Source: UBA668 sp041394605 (GTDB lineage Bacteria; Actinomycetota; Acidimicrobiia; Acidimicrobiales; Ilumatobacteraceae). From it: DNA of 64,000 nucleotides. The translations under genes were made by a program, and so were the position numbers. The notes under the pieces are model-generated. The model saw only the letters and a program-made list of their open reading frames with translations, was not told the origin of the DNA and ran no database searches. The stretch lies in the NCBI GenBank assembly GCA_041394605.1, contig JAWKHX010000004.1, positions 558,001-622,000 on the forward strand, in the 5' to 3' direction. Of this stretch, positions 16,212-25,017 are shown one piece after another (positions within the stretch are counted from its first letter, which is position 1; each line of letters opens with the position of its first letter).

Positions 16212-18341
16212 TCAGAGGTCGACGGTCTCGAACACCCCTGCCAGGTCCATCAGCAGGTCGCCTGCCAGCGATGGGTTCACGCAGACGGCGCCGCCCGTGC
16301 CGGGGGCGATGGCGCCGACGTTGGCCATCGTCTCGCCGGGTGCGCTGTTGATCAACGAGCTCACCCCGGCGGCGCCGCACGGCCGGGCGCTGACGAACCC
16401 GAAGCCGACGGAGTCCACCGACGCGATGTTGACCACCGCCGTGGCGGGCACCACCACCGGCACGTCCGCGCCGCCGGCGGGCAGGGCACCGGGCCGGGTG
16501 TCCAGCAACCGCTCGGCCGCGAGGACGCGGTAGCCGAGGCCGCCTGCCGTGCTGCCGCCGAACCAGCCGGACACGTCCACGATCACATCGGGTGTGCCGT
16601 TGTAGGCCCGCACGCAGATGCCACCGTCGGCGCCGAGGGTGACCAGCGCCGTGGTGGCGCCGGCCCGCCCGGCCGGCACGTTGACGGTGGACGTGGACGG
16701 CGGGGTGCCGCACGGCCCCGGGTAGACCTGCAGCACGGACGGCTGCGGGGAACGCGCCGACGTGAGGTTCACCCACACGGCGGTGGCGTCGGCGTCCACC
16801 CCACCCACACCGGCCACGGGAATGTCGATCTGCGATCCGGCGGTGAGCGGCCCACCGATGGTGACCACCGCCGGGTTGCCGCGTGTGTCCACCCATCGCG
16901 TGGGTTGCATCGGATGGAAGAGGGCGCCGCTGGGCACGAACGCACCCACGAGGTCCACGATCAGGTGGGTGGCGTCGGAGCTGTAGACACAGATCGTGCC
17001 GTCCGTGTGCGGGGTGATGGCCAGCCCCGCCGTGGTGCGCCAGGCGGCGTAGTTGACGTTGGAGGTGTCGGGTCTCGTGCCGCAGGCGAACACCGTGATG
17101 TAGCCACGGGAGCACGGGGTGACGGCGGTGACGTTGACGACCGCTGCCGTGGCATCCGCCGGCAGGTCGGCGGAGAGATCCACCTCGATGGTGCGGCCGG
17201 CGCCGAGCATGCCGTCACCACCTCCGTACTCCACGAAGCGGGTGTCCAGCTCACGGGTGGGTTCGATGCCGGTGAAGCCGGTGAGCGCGGCGGGCGGGGT
17301 GGCCGGGTCGCCGGTGGTGGGGTCCGGCACGCCGGCCTGTGCCTCACCGGGGGTGCACGCGGCCAGGCCGGAGGCATCCAGGTTGGCCTTCAGGTACTCG
17401 GCCAGCGCGGTGGCGCCGGCGGGCCGCATGTGGATGCCGTCGGTGTAGAACCAGGCCTGCTGGGTGGCGTAGCTCTGCGACTTGGTGTAGCCGTTCCAGT
17501 CCAGCACCACGAGGTTCGGCCAGCGGACCTTCGCCGCCTCCAGCGCCGCGTTGTGCTGCGTGTAGTAGCCCTGGTAGGCGGCGTTGTAGTTGCTGGTGAG
17601 GCGGTAGTTCAGCCAGAAGACCTTGGTGACGCCCTGGGCGGAGGCCTCCGCCATGATCGGGTCGATCGTGCTGGCGATCGAGTAGTCGTCGTAGCCGGCC
17701 ATGATCACCACGGCGTCGCCCAGCTGACCGCTCATCGAGCCGCGCATCAGCGGCAGCACGCTGACCGGCACGATGTGCCCGGAGATGTAGCTCCCGGTGC
17801 GGCCCGAGCAACTGGCATTCACCAGCCGGCGGCAGCTCTCCACGGCCCACTTCAGGTCGTAGGTGGTGCCCATGATGTCGTAGCGGGCCGAGTTGTTGTT
17901 GGCCTCGTCGGTCCACCGCAGCGCAGCCGAGGTGGAGTCGCCGATGATCGTGACGGTGGGCGTGCTCGGGCCGGCCGGCAGCGGTCCGCGCAGCCCCAGT
18001 TGGCGGCCGACGATCGGGCTGACCACGCCGTCGGGGTACAACCCGCGGGAGAGCTGGAACAGCCGCACGGCGGCCGAGGACGTGGAGTCGTAGGTGCCGT
18101 CGGGGGTGCCGATGCCGTAGCCGAGCTCGTTCAGCCGTTGCTCCAGGCACTGCACCGCGGCGGCCGGGTTGGTGGCGTTCTGGTACAGCGCCACCCGTGT
18201 GTAGGACGGGTACTCGGGCGGGAACAGCACGTTCGTGACGGTGCACGACACGGCGTTCGCGGGGGCCACGCCCACCGCGGGCAGCAGGGGAATGGCCGTG
18301 GTGGCGGCGATCGTGATGGCGGCCAAGAGCCGGTGCTTCAT
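16212..18341 (-). CDS. secreted SGNH/GDSL hydrolase with peptidoglycan-binding and triple C-terminal repeats
   Basis: This gene encodes 709 residues and starts at the ATG at 18341. The signal peptide runs to AxA (PANA|VSC). A peptidoglycan-binding-like domain follows (LEQRLNELGYGIGTPDGTYD). The SGNH hydrolase domain has TIIGDSTSAALRW (nucleophile Ser) and FYTDGIHMRPAGA (Asp/His). The C-terminal half has three repeats of about 110 residues with the pattern D-T-R...G...VVNVT...VN...C.Y....H.IVDL.G.F (for example RELDTRFVEYGG, RWVDTRGNPAVV, RLLDTRPGALPA). Such repeats are common in secreted actinobacterial proteins and may be surface or carbohydrate-binding modules. The likely role is acyl ester removal at the cell surface. 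Confidence 0.85.
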   Translation of the reverse strand: MKHRLLAAITIAATTAIPLLPAVGVAPANAVSCTVTNVLFPPEYPSYTRVALYQNATNPAAAVQCLEQRLNELGYGIGTPDGTYDSTSSAAVRLFQLSRGLYPDGVVSPIVGRQLGLRGPLPAGPSTPTVTIIGDSTSAALRWTDEANNNSARYDIMGTTYDLKWAVESCRRLVNASCSGRTGSYISGHIVPVSVLPLMRGSMSGQLGDAVVIMAGYDDYSIASTIDPIMAEASAQGVTKVFWLNYRLTSNYNAAYQGYYTQHNAALEAAKVRWPNLVVLDWNGYTKSQSYATQQAWFYTDGIHMRPAGATALAEYLKANLDASGLAACTPGEAQAGVPDPTTGDPATPPAALTGFTGIEPTRELDTRFVEYGGGDGMLGAGRTIEVDLSADLPADATAAVVNVTAVTPCSRGYITVFACGTRPDTSNVNYAAWRTTAGLAITPHTDGTICVYSSDATHLIVDLVGAFVPSGALFHPMQPTRWVDTRGNPAVVTIGGPLTAGSQIDIPVAGVGGVDADATAVWVNLTSARSPQPSVLQVYPGPCGTPPSTSTVNVPAGRAGATTALVTLGADGGICVRAYNGTPDVIVDVSGWFGGSTAGGLGYRVLAAERLLDTRPGALPAGGADVPVVVPATAVVNIASVDSVGFGFVSARPCGAAGVSSLINSAPGETMANVGAIAPGTGGAVCVNPSLAGDLLMDLAGVFETVDL

Positions 18342-18443
18342 CCGGTGGTCTCCAACTGGTTCGGGCCCGCAGGTGTGGTATCGGTCACCCGGGGGGCGAC
18401 CTTGAACCACGTGTGGCGACCGCCGGCCGCACCCGGTGCGGGC

Positions 18444-18962
18444 TCAGCTGGTGATGGACGCGACGATGGCATCGTAGGCCGCGTCGGCATACGCGCGCAT
18501 CTCACCGTCCGTCCGGTCCTGGATGGGGTGGGGCGTGAACACCCGGTGCACACCGGGAAAGCCCAGCGAGGTGGACTGGGCGATGGCGGCATCCACGAAC
18601 TCGGCGGACGCCACGAACACGCCGGGCAGGCCACGGCGCTCGAGGTCGACGATGTCGTGCACACTGCACGACGTGCAGCTGCCTCAATCGGCCAGCGCCT
18701 CGATCACCAGCGTGCACTGGGTGGCGATCTCGTGGCGCAGGTCCACCGGCGCCGGTTTGGTGAACGTGGGCTTGCGGTACCGGCGGACCGCTGCACCGGC
18801 CTCGGTGAGCAACTCCTCAAGGCGGTTGAGGAACACGTCGCCCCGGGGCTTGCTGATGTCCAGCAGGCCGATCACCTGGCCGTGCAGCGACGGGGGCCGG
18901 GGCAGCGGCTCGCGATGCGGCACGGACCGCTCGCCGGTGGGGTCGAGCAGGATGCGGGTCAT
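18444..18962 (-). CDS. UGSC-family selenoprotein (in-frame UGA = Sec93)
   Basis: The ORF from ATG 18962 hits TGA at 18686-18684 after 92 codons, then continues in the same frame to a normal TGA at 18444 (172 residues in total). Across the UGA the protein reads VIEALAD-U-GSCTSCSVHDIVDLE, and the second half (RRGLPGVFVASAEFVDAA, HPI) is well formed. The U-G-S-C motif defines the known UGSC selenoprotein family, whose molecular function is unknown and probably redox. A hairpin starts 11 nt after the UGA. The start overlaps the thioredoxin-like gene upstream (ATGA), so they are translated together. An automated caller would split or truncate this gene. Confidence 0.85.
18654..18672 (-). promoter_or_regulatory. 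candidate bacterial SECIS hairpin for the UGSC selenoprotein
   Basis: On the coding strand, 11 nt after the UGA, GTCGTGCA pairs perfectly with TGCACGAC around a GTG loop (8 bp, 3-nt loop). The loop lies 20-22 nt after the UGA, inside the 16-37 nt window usual for bacterial SECIS elements read by SelB. Confidence 0.6.
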
Positions 18963-20392
18963 CGGTGGACCTCCTTGGTGACGGGATGCGAGCCGGTGGC
19001 GCCGTTGGCCCAGCCACCGATGATCGCGGAGAACAGGCCGGCCCCGCCACCCGCGTGCACCAGCAGGATGCCGCCGTCGCGGAACTTGGGCAGGGTGGCG
19101 TCGCGCAGGTGCTCGGGCACGCCGTCCGCGATGCCCATGGCCCCGTGTACCAGCTCGCTGCCGGGGATCTGCAGGCGAGCATGCAGTTCCGCCAGCAGAG
19201 GGTCGCGGTCCCAGCCGGCCTCGGCGAACACGCGAGCGTGCTCGGGCCCCACCACCAGCACGGCATCGAACGCCAGCACCAGCTTCGGGCTGTGCAGGGT
19301 GCGCAGGCAGGCGGCGAATGCGGTGGCCAGCTCCTCGGCGGTGCGGGCCTTCTGGTCCACGATGCAGCGGGGCCCTTCGCCGGCGAACACGGTGACGGTG
19401 TCCGCACTGGGGGCGAAGCCGCGGCTGACGGCGAGGGATGTGAACGGGGAGTCCTGCTCGCGTTCGGCGAAGCAGAAGCTGAGCTTGCCCGGGTTGCCGT
19501 GCGCGGCGCGGTCCACCTCACCGGGGCGGCCACCGCCGACATTGCGGACGACCAGCTGCACCGCCCGGCCGACGGTGAGGTTGGCCCGGTTGCCCTGCCC
19601 CAGCACGTTGACGCCGGAGTTCATTCCCACGGCGCGGGTACCCGGGCCGTTGCAGATCAGCACCGGCCCCACCGGCATGGTGGTGGCCAGCACGCCATGG
19701 ATGTTGAACTCGTCGGTGCACACGGCCTCCACGGCGGCGATGACCCAGGGCAGGTGCTCGGGCAGGCACCCGGCCATCACCGCGTTCACCGCCACCTTCT
19801 CCACCGTGAGCTCCACGAGGTCCGGCGGCACGACGGCCACCACGTCCTGTGGGGCCCGGGTGGTGCCGGTGAGCATGCGCAGGACGCGTTCCTCGGTGGG
19901 CGGCACCACTGGCAGCCCGTCGCTGAAGCCCCGCTCGAACATGGCCTCGATGTCGTCGTCCAGATCGGCCAGCTCGATGCGCCGGCTGTGCAACGCGCTG
20001 CCACCGAACCTGGCAGCCAGGCGGTACTCCACATCAGGGTCCACGCTCATCGAACCGCAGCCCGGGCGCATCACGGGCAGGTCGTCGCCGAGACCGGGCC
20101 GGCCGGTGATCCGCTGCCAGTCCGTGCGGCTCCAGCCCACGGTGCGTTCCAGCTCCTGGCCCCCGGCCACCCGCATGAGGGTGGGCACGGTCTCGATCTC
20201 GTGATGCCAGCTCACCGCCAGATCGGCGTCGTGGATGGCCGCCACGCCCTCCGGGAAGGCCGGGTCGTCCTGGGTGTAGACGGTGGCGCCCATCTCCGCC
20301 AGCAGCGGTGCCACCATGCGGCAGGTCTCGCACTCGCGCTTCACCACCACGACCAGCCCGTCGGGCAGGATGGGGGCGACGCCGCGACTCAT
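18959..20392 (-). CDS. thioredoxin-like protein of the UGSC operon
   Basis: This gene encodes 477 residues and starts at the ATG at 20392. The N-terminal 100 residues look thioredoxin-like, with the redox motif CETC in VVVKRECETCRMVAPLL and the cis-Pro region EIETVPTLMRV. The remaining 350 residues are a separate conserved domain with GFSDGLPVVPPTEERV, a central Gly/Asn-rich section (GMNSGVNVLGQGNRANL) and GGILLVHAGGGAGLFSAI near the end. I know this domain only from its association with UGSC proteins. It overlaps both neighbours by 4 nt. A plausible role is delivering electrons to, or working with, the Sec centre of the downstream protein. Confidence 0.7.
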   Translation of the reverse strand: MSRGVAPILPDGLVVVVKRECETCRMVAPLLAEMGATVYTQDDPAFPEGVAAIHDADLAVSWHHEIETVPTLMRVAGGQELERTVGWSRTDWQRITGRPGLGDDLPVMRPGCGSMSVDPDVEYRLAARFGGSALHSRRIELADLDDDIEAMFERGFSDGLPVVPPTEERVLRMLTGTTRAPQDVVAVVPPDLVELTVEKVAVNAVMAGCLPEHLPWVIAAVEAVCTDEFNIHGVLATTMPVGPVLICNGPGTRAVGMNSGVNVLGQGNRANLTVGRAVQLVVRNVGGGRPGEVDRAAHGNPGKLSFCFAEREQDSPFTSLAVSRGFAPSADTVTVFAGEGPRCIVDQKARTAEELATAFAACLRTLHSPKLVLAFDAVLVVGPEHARVFAEAGWDRDPLLAELHARLQIPGSELVHGAMGIADGVPEHLRDATLPKFRDGGILLVHAGGGAGLFSAIIGGWANGATGSHPVTKEVHR

Positions 20393-21267
20393 GCCAGGAA
20401 CTCGAGCACCAGGCGGTTGACCTCGGCCGGCTGCTCCACCTGGAGGAAGTGGCCGGCGCTTTCGACGATGTGGATGCGCACGTGTTCGGGCACCATCGCC
20501 CGGGCGCTCTCCGCGACCTCGGTGCCGATGCATCCGTCCGTCTGGCCGTGCAGGTACAGCGTGGGTTGCGGGGGGATCCCCTGGGTGGCGGCCTGGGCGG
20601 CGTCCAGCGCCGGGTCGCGGTACCCGTCGCCCAGCGTCGCCCGGTAGTACCCCAACGCTGCCGTGAGGTTGGCCGGGTCGCGCAGGGCGGCCTTCACGTG
20701 GGGCAAGTCGTCGGTGGCGTCGTGCCCGGGCGACCAGTCCGCCCACAGCAGGTCGATGAACGCCAGGTCGTTGGCCGGCACCACCATGTCGGAGAGTGGG
20801 TGCTGGAAGAAGAACATGTACCAGCTGCGCTTCACCTGGGCGAGGTTGGTGAGGAACGCCATGCCCATGGCCCCGCCGGGCGGCACGGCCATGCCCACCA
20901 CCTTGCTCCAGCGGGTGGGCTCCAGCACCGCCGCGCCGAACGTCGCGGGTGCGCCCCAGTCGTGGCCGATGATGACGGCGCGGCCGTCGCCACCGAGCGC
21001 TTCGTGCAGGGCGTTGGCGTCCACGGACAGCGCGCCGGTCTGGTAGCGGCCGTCGGCGGGCACTGCGGTGGGCGCGTACCCGCGCTGGAACGGCGCCACG
21101 GCGTGATAGCCGGCGTCGGCCAGGGCGGGAAGGAGGTGCCGCCACCCGTGGGCGGAGTCCGGGAAGCCGTGGAGGCACAGTGCCAACGGCCCGCTGGGAT
21201 CCCCGGCGTGGAGGTAGGCGAACTGCACCCCGTTGGCCTCGACGGTGCCGGTGTTGATCGCGTGCAT
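20389..21267 (-). CDS. alpha/beta hydrolase (epoxide hydrolase/haloalkane dehalogenase-like)
   Basis: This gene encodes 292 residues. The ATG at 21267 was chosen because GGGAG lies 8 nt upstream. Motifs: oxyanion loop LCLHGFPDSAHGWRHLLPAL, nucleophile elbow GHDWGAP with Asp as nucleophile (VIIGHDWGAPATF), and catalytic His in ESAGHFLQVEQP. An Asp nucleophile and the HGFPD motif point to the epoxide hydrolase/dehalogenase branch rather than a Ser esterase. It is the first gene of the selenoprotein operon (4-nt overlap), so the operon may act on a reactive small molecule. Confidence 0.85.
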   Translation of the reverse strand: MHAINTGTVEANGVQFAYLHAGDPSGPLALCLHGFPDSAHGWRHLLPALADAGYHAVAPFQRGYAPTAVPADGRYQTGALSVDANALHEALGGDGRAVIIGHDWGAPATFGAAVLEPTRWSKVVGMAVPPGGAMGMAFLTNLAQVKRSWYMFFFQHPLSDMVVPANDLAFIDLLWADWSPGHDATDDLPHVKAALRDPANLTAALGYYRATLGDGYRDPALDAAQAATQGIPPQPTLYLHGQTDGCIGTEVAESARAMVPEHVRIHIVESAGHFLQVEQPAEVNRLVLEFLA

Positions 21268-21395
21268 CGCTGGTGCTCCCTGCAACTGATGGCTCGCCCG
21301 CAGGGTAGCCCTGGTGCGACACCCGTCACATACACGAGCTGTTTACGCTGCGGACACGTGCCACCTAACGTTGGGGAATCGGGGGTGACCTTGCC

Positions 21396-22229
21396 ATGCA
21401 CGTCACGTTCCATGGGGTACGCGGTTCCACGCCGTGCCATGGCGATGACATTTCGAGGTACGGCGGCAATACGTCGTGCGTCGCTGTGCGCGTCCCCGGT
21501 GAGGGTCCCCTGTTCTTCGACCTCGGCACCGGTGCCCGCTACCTGGGCCGCACCCTGCCGCAGGACGGCACGTTCCGTGGCACCTGCCTGCTCAGCCATT
21601 TGCACTGGGACCACACACAGGGGCTGCCGTTCTTCACCCCGCTGCTGCGCGAGGGCGCGGTGCTGGACGTGTACGCGCCCGAGCAGGACGACGGCCGCAC
21701 CGTGGCAGAGGTGTTCGACGCCACCATCCGCCCGCCTCTCTTTCCGGTGACGCTGGAGCAGCTGCCGGGCATGGTCCGCTTCCACGACACGGGCGACCAG
21801 GAGTTCATGGTCGGCAAGGTGAAGGTCACCAGCCGGCTGGTGCCGCACATCGGCCCCACGCTCGGCTACCGGGTGGAGTGGGGCGGCCGCACGGTGGCCT
21901 ACCTCAGCGACCACCAGCAGCCCTACGACGGATCGTTCGCGGTCAGCGACGGGGCCCGCGAGATCGCCGAGGGTGCCGACCTCTTGATCCACGACTCGCA
22001 GTACACGCCGCACGAGTTCGCGGTGAAGTCCACATGGGGCCACTGCACCATGGACTACGCGGTGTGGCTGGCCCAGGAGTGCGCGGTGGGCACGCTGGCG
22101 CTGTTCCACCACGACCCCACGCGCAGCGACGAGGCGCTGGACGAACTGCACCGCTGCGCGGTCTCCTTCGGTGAGCGGCGCGGCTTGCGGGTGGTGGCCG
22201 CCGCTGAAGGCATGACCCTGGAGGTCTGA
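21396..22229 (+). CDS. MBL-fold metal-dependent hydrolase
   Basis: This gene encodes 277 residues. The N-terminus MHVTFHGVRGSTPCHGDDISRYGGNTSCV is typical of RNase Z/PhnP-like MBL proteins often found beside cyclic-nucleotide or response-regulator genes. The metal-binding motif is SHLHWDHTQG (HxHxDH). Further ligands are probably in VPHIG, YLSDH and ALFHHDPTRSD. It could be a phosphodiesterase. It overlaps the next gene by one base (TGATG) and is divergent from the alpha/beta hydrolase. Confidence 0.85.
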   Translation: MHVTFHGVRGSTPCHGDDISRYGGNTSCVAVRVPGEGPLFFDLGTGARYLGRTLPQDGTFRGTCLLSHLHWDHTQGLPFFTPLLREGAVLDVYAPEQDDGRTVAEVFDATIRPPLFPVTLEQLPGMVRFHDTGDQEFMVGKVKVTSRLVPHIGPTLGYRVEWGGRTVAYLSDHQQPYDGSFAVSDGAREIAEGADLLIHDSQYTPHEFAVKSTWGHCTMDYAVWLAQECAVGTLALFHHDPTRSDEALDELHRCAVSFGERRGLRVVAAAEGMTLEV

Positions 22230-22615
22230 TGCTCGCGCTCGCGTGGGGCGCCGGTGCCGCCGTGGTGCTGGCGGTGGTGTTCCTGCTGTCCGCCATCACC
22301 AAGCTCGCATCGCCGGCGGCGTGGAGGGCACAGGCAGCCGGGTTGGGCGTGCCGCCGTGGCTGGCCGCGCCCGTGCCCTACGCCGAGGCCGTGCTGGGCG
22401 CATGGTTGCTGGTGCAGTGGCAGCGCCCGGTGGCCGCGTGGGTGGCCGTGGCGGTGCTGGTGGCCTTCACCGGCCTCCTGGTCGTCCGGCTGGCCCAGGG
22501 GCAGCGCCCGCCGTGTGCCTGCTTCGGATCGTGGAGCACGACGCCCATCGGCCCCGGCCACGTGGCCCGCAACACGGCGTTCCTGGCGCTGGCGGTGTTC
22601 GCCGCCCTGGCCTGA
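22229..22615 (+). CDS. MauE/DoxX-like four-helix membrane protein
   Basis: This gene encodes 128 residues with four predicted transmembrane helices. The pattern VLAVVFLLSAITKLASPAAWR near the N-terminus, PYAEAVLGAWLL in the middle and RPPCACFGSWS before the last helix matches MauE (methylamine utilisation) family proteins. In MauE these support disulfide formation or maturation of a periplasmic partner. The CxCFG motif here could be redox active. No methylamine dehydrogenase genes are present, so the role is open. Confidence 0.8.
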   Translation: MLALAWGAGAAVVLAVVFLLSAITKLASPAAWRAQAAGLGVPPWLAAPVPYAEAVLGAWLLVQWQRPVAAWVAVAVLVAFTGLLVVRLAQGQRPPCACFGSWSTTPIGPGHVARNTAFLALAVFAALA

Positions 22616-22619
22616 CCCG

Positions 22620-24685
22620 CTACACGACGCCGAGCTCGACCAGTTGGAATGCCAGCATCCGGGCCTCGTCGCGCCACATCTCGTACCGGCCGCTCGGGCC
22701 ACCGTGGCCTGCACCCATCTCCGTGCGCAGCAGCAGGGTGGCGTCGCCGGTGCCGACGGCCCTGAGCTTTGCCACCCACTTGGCCGGCTCGTGGTAGCTC
22801 ACCCGCGGGTCGTTCAGCCCGGCCGTGACCAACAGGGCTGGGTAGGCCCGCGCGGTGGTGTGGTCGTAGGGGAGTACGCCAGCATGTACTCCGCCGCGGG
22901 CATCTGCCGCGGGTCGCCCCATTCCTCCCACTCGGTGACGGTGAGCGGCAGGCTGGGGTCGGCCATGGTGGTGACCACGTCCACGAACGGCACCTCGGCC
23001 ACGGCGGCGCGGAACAGCTCCGGTCGCATGGTGATGCACGCGCCCACCAGCAGGCCGCCGGCGCTGCCGCCGCGGACGGACACCCGGGCAGGGTCGGCCC
23101 AGCGCTGCGTCACCAGGTGCTCCACGCAGGCGATCGTGTCGGTGAACGTGTTGGCCTTGTGCTCCAACTTGCCCTGGAGGTACCAGTTGCGACCCAGTTC
23201 GCCGCCACCGCGCGGGTGCACCAGCGCCCAGACCACGCCGCGATCGAGCAGCGACAGGCGGGCGACGCTGAACCACGGCGGCATCGACGCCTCGTAGCTG
23301 CCGTAGCCGTACACCGTGAGCGGTGCGGTGCCGTCGGCCTCCAGCCCGGTGAGGTGGACGATGTCCACCGGCACGAGTGCCCCGTCGGCAGCCGGTGCCC
23401 ACAGGCGCTGGGCGGTGTAGCGGGTGAGGTCCACGCCCGGCACCGGCGTCTGCTTCAGCAGGGTGCGCTCGCCCGTGCGCACGTCCTCCTCGTAGACCGA
23501 GGCTGGTGTGGTGAGGCTCTGGTACCCGTAGCGGACGGTGGTGGCCGTCCACTCCGGGTTGGCGTCCAGTTCCACGTCGTGGGGCTCGTCGCCGGCGTGC
23601 ACGATGCGCTCGCTGCCGTCGCGGAACAGCACCCGCAGGCGGGGCTGGGCGTCCGCCCATTCATGGATCACGAGGTGGTCGCGGAACGGCTCGACCGCAG
23701 TGATCCGCCGGCCGGGATGGTGGGCCACGAGTTCGGTCCACTCGGCCGGCCGGGCGATCGGCGCCGTCATCACCCGGAAGTCCGTGGCATCGAGGTTGGT
23801 GAGCACCACCCAGCGGTCACCCCAGTGGTCCAGCGAGTACTCCACGTCGTCGCGGCGGGGCACCGCAACGGCGGCGGCGCGCTCGGGCTGCGCTGCGGGC
23901 ACCAGCAGCACCTCGCTGCTCAGCTTGCTGGCCGAGTCGATGACGATCCACTCGCCGCTGCGGCTCAGCCCGACCTGCACGTAGTACCGCTCGTCGGGCT
24001 CGTCGAACACCATCACGTCGTCGGCCTGGGCGGTGCCGACGCGGTGGCGCCAGACGGTGGCCGGGCGCATCTGCTCGTCCGCCGTCACGTAGAACAGCAC
24101 GGTGCCGTCGGCCGACCATGCGGTGCCGCCCCACGTGGTGTCGATGAGTTCGTCGGGCAGGTCGCGCCCGGGCGCCCCGGCTGGCACGGTGAGGTCGCGG
24201 AACCGCATGGTGTAGCGCTCGCTGCCGTCGGTGTCCGCGCTCCACGCCAGCAGGGTGTGCTGCGGGTTCACGTCGAATGCATGGATGGCGAAGAACTCGT
24301 GCCCCTCGGCCTCGGCGTTCTCGTCCAGCAGCACCTCCTCGGTGGCACTGGCGGCGCTGCGGCCCCGGCAGTGGATCGGGTAGCTGGCACCTTCCTCGGT
24401 GCGGGTGACGTACCACCACTCGTCCTTGCGGACCGGGGCGGACAGGTCGGTCTCCTGCACCCGCTGCTTGATCTCGCCGAAGATGCCCTCCAGCAGGTCG
24501 GCGTGCCCCGCGAACCAGTCGTCGGCGTAGGCGTTCTCGGCCTCGAGGTAGGCGATGGTGTCCGGGTCGTCCCGGTCGCGCAACCATGCCCAGGGGTCGT
24601 CCGCCGGACCGGTGGGGCGTTGCCAGGTGTGGGGGATCTGCTTGGCGATCGGGGGCATCACCTGCGCGAGGTTACGGCAGGACAT
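22620..24685 (-). pseudogene. prolyl oligopeptidase (S9A), frameshifted near the C-terminus
   Basis: The first 610 or so residues read from ATG 24685 (ribosome binding site GGAGG 5-9 nt upstream). They contain the beta-propeller and the start of the hydrolase domain, with catalytic Ser in RGGSAGGLLVGA. At 22869-22872 the frame changes: a C run on the coding strand is one base short (TCC-CCC-TAC expected for ...AYSPYDHTTARAYPALL). After a one-base correction the rest (GLNDPRVSYHEPAKWVAKL and catalytic His in MGAGHGG) follows to the stop at 22620, giving a normal length of about 688 residues. The lesion is in a homopolymer, so the gene is likely intact in the cell. Oligopeptidase B-like peptidases cut short peptides after basic or Pro residues. 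Confidence 0.85.
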
Positions 24686-24707
24686 CTCACCCTCCGAGGA
24701 CCGCCGG

Positions 24708-24713
24708 TAGCGT
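24708..24713 (+). promoter_or_regulatory. candidate -10 box TAGCGT, leaderless ferredoxin
   Basis: TAGCGT is 7 nt before the GTG at 24721. The 15 nt context (GGTAGCGTC) is identical to that before the nitroreductase gene at 3573. Confidence 0.4.
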
Positions 24714-24720
24714 CGCCCCC

Positions 24721-24972
24721 GTGCGCGTGTGGATCGATCAGGACCTGTGCACCGGCGACGGGCTGTGCGTCGACCACTGCCACGACGTGTTCGTGCTGCT
24801 CGAGGACGGCATCGCCTACGTCACCGAGCAGGGCCAGGTGCTCAACGACCCGGGCGGTTCCGGCAGCCTGGCCGAGGTGCCGCCCCGCCATGTGGTCGCC
24901 GTCATCAACGCCGCCAACGCCTGCCCCGGCGAGTGCATCTTCATCGAGACCAACCGCGTCACCGCGGCGTGA
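24721..24972 (+). CDS. small ferredoxin ([3Fe-4S]/[4Fe-4S] type)
   Basis: This gene encodes 83 residues and starts at GTG 24721. The cluster ligands are C-x5-C-x3-C in DLCTGDGLCVDHCHDVF and a remote CPGEC in NACPGECIF. The form resembles the single-cluster ferredoxins that feed cytochromes P450 and other oxygenases in actinobacteria. An additional Cys in the first motif could allow a [4Fe-4S] cluster. No P450 gene lies nearby, so its partner is unknown. Confidence 0.85.
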   Translation: MRVWIDQDLCTGDGLCVDHCHDVFVLLEDGIAYVTEQGQVLNDPGGSGSLAEVPPRHVVAVINAANACPGECIFIETNRVTAA

Positions 24973-25017
24973 CGGTCGGCCGGGCCGCTCACACTTCGCT
25001 CACACCCCTGTGCTTCG

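Noticed and set aside
16905..20204. 1099-codon open frame on the plus strand over the SGNH and selenoprotein genes
   Set aside because: It is antisense to several clearly recognisable genes, has low-complexity Gly/Ala/Arg/His composition and no domain. It is open only because of very high GC.
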